Below are positions 41,710 through 47,908 of a DNA stretch of 47,908 nucleotides, one piece after another. A model generated the notes under the pieces. That model was given only the letters and a program-made list of their open reading frames with translations, was not told where the DNA came from and did not search any database. The translations under genes and the position numbers were made by a program. Position 1 is the stretch's first letter; every line of letters starts with the position of its first letter. The stretch is taken from NCBI GenBank assembly GCA_018066145.1, contig JAGHRY010000148.1, positions 1 through 47,908 of the forward strand. The letters run 5' to 3'. Source of the DNA: Candidatus Colimorpha merdihippi (lineage in GTDB: Bacteria > Bacteroidota > Bacteroidia > Bacteroidales > P3).

Positions 41710-44454
41710 TCACAAAAAACGGACTTCTACCGATGAACCGCCCTTTAACCGAGGTAGCTTGGCATTGCCGTATGCCGCAACATGGATTCGTCCTGAAGCC
41801 ACACCATAGTCTTCCAAATAGGACCGGACCGCTTTGGCACGCTCTAACGACAAATCGTAGCACTGCCGCTCGTCTGAGCCAGCCACATACACCGAAATCT
41901 CTATTTGCGAATGAGTCCGCTGCTGCAAAAACCTTCCCAGATGGTTGAGCTCAAATTCAGCCAACGGCTCCAACTGCGAACTGGTTCCAACAAAATTTAC
42001 CAGCGGTAGTGCCACAGCCGAATCCATCAAACGCAACTCGTCCAAACTATATCCTTTCAGCGCAAACACTCCCGTATCAGCATCCTCGATCATCAACGTG
42101 GGCACATACAGCCAGTCGGCATCGGCCACCAGCGCATACTGCTTGTCTTTATAAAGGTGAAATGACATTGAAGTATCAATAGCCCGGTCGGCAAAGCGCA
42201 TGCTTTTCTGCTGACGCCACACCTCAACCAAATCCACTGTGCGCAATGCATGAATAGATGCTGACATATTCACTTCGATATAGCGATATGGAGCTGTTGT
42301 GTCGTGTTGGGTGGGGAACGTATAGGCATACCTGCCATGGGGATGATTCGATGTGAGCACCACCTGGCGCTCATTGCCTCCAAATGCCACCGACGACTCG
42401 TGATAAGGGCCATTCACATTACGTCCAACATTGACCGGTTTCAACCAATGGGTCCAATCGTCAATATCGGTACGCGTAGTTTGGTATACATCGCCATATC
42501 CCAATCCTCGGCTATCGGTAATAAAATATAATGTGCGCATATTGCGACTCAATATTGGGCTCAATTCGCAATAGGGTGTATTCACCGACAAGCCCAAATT
42601 CACCGCTGCGCCCCATCGCCCTTGATGGTAAGGGATATAATAGATATCGGTTGCAGGCATTCGGGAACCATGGTAATTGCTGCCCGACTGCTGCACATTA
42701 TGTCCCAAGGGGCGGTCGGATGCCAGCAGCATTCCCGACCCATCCTGAAGCATAAAGGCATCGCGCTCAAGGAATGCGGTATTCACCGGCGACGGGAAGA
42801 CCGACACCACCTTCCACACGCTGTCGCTCAACACTTGTGCCGACCAAATATCGCCGCCTATTCCCAGCAGCACCTTGTCGCCTTTGTCATAGAAATTATA
42901 AGCCACCACTTCGTCATTCGTTCCCTGCACATTCACCACTCCCGCTGTTTTCCATCCATTCTTCGTGTGCCGGGCATAGGCAATATCCTTACGGCCATTT
43001 TGCTGGCGAGTGTAATATAGTATTGCGTGCTTGGGATGGGGTATCACATGCGAGATGCTATCGCCCGAAAACTGAAGCGTTAGCGCCGGTCCGCCATTAT
43101 TCGACAACAGGGCCTCCAGCTCTTTGTATTCCTCCACACAATAATCCTCAAAACAGATTTCGAATTTCTGCATTCTCTTTTTTGCAGCAGCCCAATCTTT
43201 ACGTGCCAACTGCTGCTGGATAACGCGCTGCAATGCCACATAAGCCACCTTACGACCCGTAAGCAGATGCAGTATCGTGGTCATCGTGTCCAGCTCCGAC
43301 TCCACAAAGGTTTTATTCAGGTTAAAGCGGTCTATCATCTCCCCGCGAGCCAAATCGCTTTCAATGGTCAGCCGATCGGGGTAATTGGGATAATCCGCTG
43401 CAAATTGGGCTATTGGCTGCCGGTTTCCTTCGGCGGCATGCCAGCTGTAATAGGTTCTGAACACCATTGGGTAAGCCTCATCCAGCGGAAATCTCTTGAG
43501 ATATTCGCGAGCCGCAGCCTGGCTGTGTTCCTCCAACACCATTCTGCGGAGGATAGCCAATGCACTATCTGACGTAGCATCATCATGCTGTTCGGCATAG
43601 TCGGCCAGTTCTTTCACGGTCCTCAGCTGGGTGATACCGTTTGCAGCCAGCAATTCTTTCTTTTCAAATGCTGCCAGGTAATCTTCGCCCCGAGGATACT
43701 TCTCCATATACTCGTCATAAGCCTGCACAGTGTTTTTGCGGCACGCGTTACCATAGGCTATCCTGCTCTTCTGCTGCATGGCAGCACGCTGCATAGCCAC
43801 ACTTTCTGAAAATGGAGCCAGAGCCGTATCCACAGCCTCCTCGGTAGCAAACGACGACAGGTATCCAGGAGCCATCTTGGCTATCGACATCTCGGCCGAA
43901 TCGGCTTCCACAGTGCCAGGGTATCGTTTCAAAAAGTGATAATATCCAGCCAGGGTATTCTCGATGCAGGCATGCTCATAGGCTTCGGCCAGCTCTTTTG
44001 ACCGCAGCAGCCTAACAATCGTGGTATTGCCTGCATAGGCTTGCAGATAGGCCTGGGTTTGATGCTGCCCCATATCGGCGGCATGCAGCGTTACATATTG
44101 TACCGCACGAGCCTCAATATCTTTTTTCTGCTGACGAATAGTGGTAATAGTCACGCCCTTGCGTATCAGCTTCTGCACGTCGTGGAAACGCTTCGGGTCC
44201 TGAACCCATTCAGTATACAGCTTTTCGGCATGCACGATGTATTCGGTAGCCAGCGGCAAATCATACTGCGGATTTTCAGCGATGGAAAAGAAATCGGCCA
44301 ATGCTATCAAATTAGCCACATTGTCGGCATTTTTGGCATACTCCCTATACAGCTTTACATACTGCTCGCGATAAGGGTCGGCCATCTTGTTTTGGGCCAT
44401 CCCCCCTATTGCAAATGCCAGCGCTATTGCTATCGGCAGAATTCGTTTCATCAT
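41710..44454 (-). CDS. OmpA-family protein with helical N-terminus and PD40-like blades
   Basis: A 914-residue exported protein (signal peptide ending GGMAQ, about 21; no lipobox). Residues about 22-450 are alpha-helical with many YxxY/Ala-rich segments, possibly TPR-like. About 455-760 contain PD40/WD40-like blades (ILYYTRQQNGRKDIAYAR in part, SGMLLASDRPLG, LYFITDSRGLGYGDVY). An OmpA-like domain (about 810-914) ends with YDLSLERAKAVRSYLEDYG and GNAKLP. This order resembles PorE-type proteins of the type IX system, which bind peptidoglycan, but the usual HTD stretch is replaced by YVAGSD, so peptidoglycan binding is doubtful. It follows a 178-residue gene and a GT4 gene in an operon. Confidence 0.82.
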   Translation of the reverse strand: MMKRILPIAIALAFAIGGMAQNKMADPYREQYVKLYREYAKNADNVANLIALADFFSIAENPQYDLPLATEYIVHAEKLYTEWVQDPKRFHDVQKLIRKGVTITTIRQQKKDIEARAVQYVTLHAADMGQHQTQAYLQAYAGNTTIVRLLRSKELAEAYEHACIENTLAGYYHFLKRYPGTVEADSAEMSIAKMAPGYLSSFATEEAVDTALAPFSESVAMQRAAMQQKSRIAYGNACRKNTVQAYDEYMEKYPRGEDYLAAFEKKELLAANGITQLRTVKELADYAEQHDDATSDSALAILRRMVLEEHSQAAAREYLKRFPLDEAYPMVFRTYYSWHAAEGNRQPIAQFAADYPNYPDRLTIESDLARGEMIDRFNLNKTFVESELDTMTTILHLLTGRKVAYVALQRVIQQQLARKDWAAAKKRMQKFEICFEDYCVEEYKELEALLSNNGGPALTLQFSGDSISHVIPHPKHAILYYTRQQNGRKDIAYARHTKNGWKTAGVVNVQGTNDEVVAYNFYDKGDKVLLGIGGDIWSAQVLSDSVWKVVSVFPSPVNTAFLERDAFMLQDGSGMLLASDRPLGHNVQQSGSNYHGSRMPATDIYYIPYHQGRWGAAVNLGLSVNTPYCELSPILSRNMRTLYFITDSRGLGYGDVYQTTRTDIDDWTHWLKPVNVGRNVNGPYHESSVAFGGNERQVVLTSNHPHGRYAYTFPTQHDTTAPYRYIEVNMSASIHALRTVDLVEVWRQQKSMRFADRAIDTSMSFHLYKDKQYALVADADWLYVPTLMIEDADTGVFALKGYSLDELRLMDSAVALPLVNFVGTSSQLEPLAEFELNHLGRFLQQRTHSQIEISVYVAGSDERQCYDLSLERAKAVRSYLEDYGVASGRIHVAAYGNAKLPRLKGGSSVEVRFL

Positions 44455-44469
44455 AATCAGATAGGCAGA

Positions 44470-45006
44470 TTAAAAAGTGAGACTCTTCAATATATTCTCA
44501 AATTCCTTCTCCATCTGGGCGTAGGTGGCACGAGTGGTTTCCAAGCGGAATTCCACCACGGCATTTTGGGCTTTGAAGTACACCATCCTAAACTGGTAGT
44601 CTTTCTTATCCTTCAAATTGGTATAGGCTCCCACATAGCCCATGCCGCCCTGCTTGGGAAGTCCCAACCCTTGCGTGTAGTCTGTAAGCGACTGGTAAGG
44701 TTCTTTATTGTAGCGGTCAAACACGAAATCGAATATGGGGTTGGTATAGTTTTTGCGCACAACGATACGCAAAAAAGGCAAAGTGGTATCGCCTTTGGAT
44801 GCCACAGGTTTGGCTGCATAATAGTATAGGAATTGCTGGGTGTTGGCATCTATTTTCTGCGAACTCAGGAACTTCCATTTGCTGGGGAAGGTATATTGCA
44901 CCTTGGTGCCAGGAATGGCCACCTGAGCCTGCACGGCCATGCCGCATAGCAGCAGCCAAGCACACATCATGGCCTTCACAATCATTTTTGCATTCTGTTT
45001 TTTCAT
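44470..45006 (-). CDS. Exported protein of unknown function
   Basis: A 178-residue protein with a signal peptide (about 1-28, ending AVQAQ). The mature part is a compact alpha/beta domain (TKVQYTFPSKWKFLSSQKID in part, LPFLRIVVRKNYTNPIFDF in part, AQMEKEFENILKSLTF) that recalls small lipid- or ligand-binding PsbP/LpqN-style folds, which is a loose impression only. It begins one base after the GT4 stop and ends 15 bp before the OmpA-family gene, so the three are co-translated. No family name assigned. Confidence 0.78.
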   Translation of the reverse strand: MKKQNAKMIVKAMMCAWLLLCGMAVQAQVAIPGTKVQYTFPSKWKFLSSQKIDANTQQFLYYYAAKPVASKGDTTLPFLRIVVRKNYTNPIFDFVFDRYNKEPYQSLTDYTQGLGLPKQGGMGYVGAYTNLKDKKDYQFRMVYFKAQNAVVEFRLETTRATYAQMEKEFENILKSLTF

Positions 45007-45007
45007 A

Positions 45008-46207
45008 TCAGTCGCGGTCGATTATTTTATTATAAAATTCCAGCATTTGCTGTGTTAGTTGTTCGTTTCCATAGGCTTCGGCTATCAGCCGTTCGGCATT
45101 GCGGCCCACCTGGCGGCGGTACTCATCATCCTCCACACAACGCCTAATCTTTTCCACAAATTGCTCGGGGGTATCGGCCACCAGCAGGTTTTCTCCTTCG
45201 GTATAATTAATACCTTCTGCGCCTATGCTCGTAGCCACCACAGCCTTGCCGGCCGACATGGCTTCTATTATTTTCACCCGGATACCGCTGCCGCTGAGCA
45301 ATGGAACGATATTGATTTGTTTGGAGGCGATAAAATGCATGGCATCGTCCACCTCGCCTATCACCTTTACCCCTGCCAGCTGGCAATGCATCAAATCTTC
45401 GGGCATTTTTCTACCCGCCAGATACAGCGTCAGCTGCGGCATAGCAGCATGCACTTGGGGCCACACCTTGTCCAAAAACCAGGTCACCCCTTCCAGGTTA
45501 GGCATCCAGTCCATCGATCCTATATGGAACAGGCTATTGGGCTCTTCGTCCACCGTCGTCACATCTTCGGGAGTTACTGAAAACGGGATGGCCCGCATCG
45601 GCTTTCGGCACCCCATCTCGCGCAAAGTGGCCACATCGGTATCGGTAATGCCCACAACACCATCATAGTCGTTCAGATGCTCTACCTCATAGGCACGCAG
45701 TGTCAGCGACAAATGCTTCAGATACGAACGCTTGAAAAGGTTGCGCTCGCTTTGGGCAATGCGTTTCCATATCAGATGTTCTACATTGTGCGCACGAAGG
45801 AATATTTTGGCCTCGCTGTATTTGCGTATCAATGGCAGATAGGGGGTGAGGAATATGCTCTCCACATGCACCACGTCGAACGACTCCTCTTTAAGCACCT
45901 CGCGCAGCCGGGAGGCAAATTCCTTACTTTCAAACCGCTTTACATGGTACGAGTCGCCACACAGCCACGACACGCCGGCATCTACCAAATGGATGCCCAA
46001 ATCCACGTGCACAGCTTCAAAACGGGTTCGCTGCAGGTAATCGTCGTCCATTCGGTCATGCAGCACCGGATGCTTGTCGCTGCACATCGACAGCACACGC
46101 ACCTCGCACCCGGCAGCCAGCAGCCCCTGGGTAATACTGTTCATTGCCATCGTTCCGCCATCCACGGCAGGATAAGGCGGCTTGTTGCACAGCTGTAGAA
46201 CCTTCAT
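45008..46207 (-). CDS. Family 4 glycosyltransferase
   Basis: A 399-residue GT-B enzyme that adds a sugar from an activated nucleotide donor, probably to a surface polysaccharide or glycolipid. The N-terminal acceptor half starts LQLCNKPPYPAVDGGTMAMN (in part); the C-terminal donor half carries the GT4 marks LFHIGSMDWMPNLEG (about 247-261), PLLSGSGIRVKIIEAMSAGKAVVAT (in part; about 308-332) with the Glu of the EX7E-type motif, and GAEGI. No membrane segment. It leads an operon with the 178-residue exported protein and the OmpA-family protein, an odd set of partners for a glycosyltransferase; it does not sit in a polysaccharide cluster here. Confidence 0.9.
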   Translation of the reverse strand: MKVLQLCNKPPYPAVDGGTMAMNSITQGLLAAGCEVRVLSMCSDKHPVLHDRMDDDYLQRTRFEAVHVDLGIHLVDAGVSWLCGDSYHVKRFESKEFASRLREVLKEESFDVVHVESIFLTPYLPLIRKYSEAKIFLRAHNVEHLIWKRIAQSERNLFKRSYLKHLSLTLRAYEVEHLNDYDGVVGITDTDVATLREMGCRKPMRAIPFSVTPEDVTTVDEEPNSLFHIGSMDWMPNLEGVTWFLDKVWPQVHAAMPQLTLYLAGRKMPEDLMHCQLAGVKVIGEVDDAMHFIASKQINIVPLLSGSGIRVKIIEAMSAGKAVVATSIGAEGINYTEGENLLVADTPEQFVEKIRRCVEDDEYRRQVGRNAERLIAEAYGNEQLTQQMLEFYNKIIDRD

Positions 46208-46212
46208 TTGAT

Positions 46213-46297
46213 TTCTTATTATGAATGCAGAATGCAGAGCAGCCTATGCCAACCTTGGGGCGCCAGCCGCTCCACATTCCACATTCTGCATTCTATA
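46213..46297. repeat. Hairpin with tandem-repeat arms (GAATGCAG type)
   Basis: GAATGCAGAATG near 46221 pairs exactly over 12 bp with CATTCTGCATTC near 46282. Each arm is a short tandem repeat (GAATGCA). It fills the gap between the GT4 start and the YitT stop. Without a T-run on the minus strand it is not a classic terminator. Confidence 0.65.
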
Positions 46298-47254
46298 TTA
46301 TTCGGTAGGCAGCGCTTTGAAGCCCTTGCCCATAATCTCCGAGCTGTCAATCACATTCACGAAAGCTGCGGGGTCGAGCAGACGCAAGTTGGCACGCAGT
46401 TTCACAAAGTCGGCACGCTCCATGGTCACATAAATCATCTTGCGTTCCACGCCATTGTACAATCCTTCAACAGTGATGCAAGTGCCACCGCGATGCAAGT
46501 CGTTGAGCACGTAGTTGCGCACCTCTTCCATGTGGTCGGTAACGATGAATGCGGTCTTGTAGCTCTTCATGCCATCCACCACCAGGTCAATAACTTTGCC
46601 TTCGATAACGATGATGAGGATGGAATAGATAGGAAGACGGATATCGCCAAAAGCAATCAGGGTGCTGAGGGTGATGCAGCCGTCTACAATAGTCACGAGG
46701 GTACCCAGGGAGATTTTGGTGTATTTGTGCAGTATCATCGAAATGATGTCGCTGCCGCCAGAGGTGGCGCCGCTGCGGAAAATCATACCGATAGCCACAC
46801 CGTAGATAAGGCCGGCCACCATGGTGTTAAGGAAATAGTCGGGGGTAAAGAAACCGCCGTTGCTGCCAATTTCCACCATAGCATCATTCAATCGGGTAGC
46901 TTCGATAGCACCATCATGAATCACGGGAGCATAGCCCCAAGTGGCCTCCAGGATGTAGGTGAAAGCGAAAATAAGGATGGTGGAGATGATTGTCTTCACG
47001 CCAAATTTGGGTCCCAGAATAATAGTGCCGATAATCAGCAGGGGAATATCCATGCAGATTGCATACAGCGAAATCTTCCAAGGCCACAAGGTGTTGAACA
47101 CATTGGACAGACCATAGGTGCCGCCGGGAGCCATCATATAGGGGTTCACGAACATCACATCGCCTACTGCGAAAAGTGCGCTGCCCACAATGAGCAGCAG
47201 ATAAGCAATAACTTCCTGTTTGAAGTCGATTTTTTTGTTAACTTTATTTGTCAT
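46298..47254 (-). CDS. YitT family membrane protein (DUF161 and DUF2179 domains)
   Basis: A 318-residue inner-membrane protein with five to six spans in the first 200 residues (GSALFAVGDVMFVNPYMMAPGG in part; GVAIGMIFRSGATSGGSDII in part, the latter a conserved loop) and a soluble C-terminal DUF2179 domain (about 215-318; KTAFIVTDHMEEVRNYVLND in part). Function is not established; related proteins have been linked to transport. It has a -7 promoter element at 47317-47324 and sits alone, upstream of the GT4 operon. Confidence 0.92.
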   Translation of the reverse strand: MTNKVNKKIDFKQEVIAYLLLIVGSALFAVGDVMFVNPYMMAPGGTYGLSNVFNTLWPWKISLYAICMDIPLLIIGTIILGPKFGVKTIISTILIFAFTYILEATWGYAPVIHDGAIEATRLNDAMVEIGSNGGFFTPDYFLNTMVAGLIYGVAIGMIFRSGATSGGSDIISMILHKYTKISLGTLVTIVDGCITLSTLIAFGDIRLPIYSILIIVIEGKVIDLVVDGMKSYKTAFIVTDHMEEVRNYVLNDLHRGGTCITVEGLYNGVERKMIYVTMERADFVKLRANLRLLDPAAFVNVIDSSEIMGKGFKALPTE

Positions 47255-47316
47255 ATTATACTTATATTTTTCTAATACAATTAATTGTGCGCAAACGAAC
47301 GCTTTGCTAGAATTTG

Positions 47317-47324
47317 CAAAGTTA
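47317..47324 (-). promoter_or_regulatory. -7 promoter element (TAACTTTG) of the YitT gene
   Basis: Perfect TAnnTTTG on the minus strand, 63 bp before the start codon. TTTA at 47344-47347 matches three of four bases of the -33 element at the right distance. Confidence 0.6.
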
Positions 47325-47579
47325 CAAAAATAATTTTAGGTAATAAAAAATAACGTCTACACCGAAATGCCAAACCTTATTATTGTTGATTTGTCAAACT
47401 CCTGCCCACTCATAATTTGCAGCTCATAACTTGTATTGGTATACTTGTTGGAAGAATCATTGTCATGGTAGTTACCAAAAATTTATTTCTAATGATTTTG
47501 TGCCTTGTTTTTTGGGGGTAAATTCCCTTTTGCCAGCAGTTCAACTCTTGAAATTTTCCCGTAATTTGCTACAAATCAG

Positions 47580-47678
47580 CACCAACTCGGGAGTACGTCC
47601 GTAGTTGGTCCGTTCTATGTCCGTTCTGGAACGGAGAATCGACGGAGCCACTCCTGGGTTACCCCTGAATTACTATGG
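47580..47678 (-). repeat. 100-bp palindromic repeat family 2, copy 2
   Basis: Inverted copy of 29661-29760. The core TCCGTTC-TG-GAACGGA is a 7-bp palindrome. On the plus strand it holds a frame beginning MSVLERRIDGATPGLPL, parallel to that in copy 1. The region 47255-47908 has the YitT promoter, this repeat, a direct repeat of AGAGATAATAAGA (about 47743 and 47811) and no gene I can support. Confidence 0.78.
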
Positions 47679-47908
47679 GACTTGTCGATTGGGGAAATTG
47701 GTTGGAGGTTCTTGCGTGGGACTTGAATGGGGATTCAATGGGAGAGATAATAAGAGCATCTGCCCCAGCATTTCCGTGTTGAGGTAACATCTAAAAATTC
47801 AACGTTTTGAAAGAGATAATAAGAAATCCACTTTTCTATGATTTTGGACTTCTTTTGGCATCTTGCTGTTTATCTTTTGTTCTCCGCTTCGCTATCGTAA
47901 AGTCCACT

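Overview
The window reads as part of a Bacteroidales (phylum Bacteroidota) chromosome. The signs are a very long SprA-type outer-membrane protein beside ruvA, TonB receptors with carboxypeptidase-like N-termini, DUF4249 and other Bacteroidota lipoproteins, near-absent Shine-Dalgarno sequences, and promoters of the TAnnTTTG (-7) / TTTG (-33) type. I see no phage, rRNA, tRNA or CRISPR, and no transposase. The species cannot be named from what is here.

Layout. (1) 14-6059, plus strand, tightly packed: glutamine synthetase, folK, a TonB-dependent receptor, its DUF4249 lipoprotein partner, and shikimate kinase. (2) 6060-6568: a gene-free, hairpin-rich element of about 0.5 kb. (3) 22781-6587, minus strand: a compact run of beta-helix lipoprotein, ruvA, sprA, TPR protein, DedA protein, a 61-residue membrane protein, sufS, then after a 139-bp gap recN and an M23 lipoprotein. 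This joins type IX secretion, DNA repair, Fe-S cluster assembly and envelope functions in one direction of transcription. (4) 23042-27525: an M64 metallopeptidase (minus), a Sua5/YrdC protein, a YvlD/holin-family membrane protein and panC (plus), then DUF2809 and aroQ (minus). (5) 27650-33808: a two-part cell-surface lipoprotein (minus), an exonuclease-fold protein, and a secreted pair made of a predicted barrel and a TANFOR-like protein (plus). (6) 37695-33832, minus: ECF sigma factor, single-pass putative anti-sigma factor, DUF4252-like protein and a TonB-family barrel. (7) 37754-38246: a second copy of the 0.5-kb element in inverted orientation. (8) 38415-47254, minus: small lipoprotein, NADP-type glutamate dehydrogenase, alpha/beta hydrolase, an OmpA-family protein with its two operon partners (178-residue exported protein and GT4 glycosyltransferase), and a YitT-family membrane protein.

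Genes that work together: GlnA and GdhA are the two ammonia-assimilation enzymes; AroK and AroQ belong to the shikimate pathway; FolK and PanC make folate and coenzyme A precursors. The sigma/anti-sigma/receptor block looks like a self-contained signalling unit. SprA implies a type IX secretion system, although no substrate with a recognisable C-terminal sorting domain is seen here.

The most unusual content is in the intergenic DNA. Two divergent copies of a complex element of about 500 bp (6060-6568 and, inverted, 37754-38246) share terminal inverted repeats, three internal palindromes and a conserved loop. One palindrome stem carries a compensated A-T to G-C change between copies, so pairing seems to have been conserved. 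A second family of about 100 bp (29661-29760 and, inverted, 47580-47678) has a palindromic core and keeps a short reading frame. Smaller hairpins whose arms are themselves tandem repeats occur at 22943-22992, 40588-40671 and 46213-46297.
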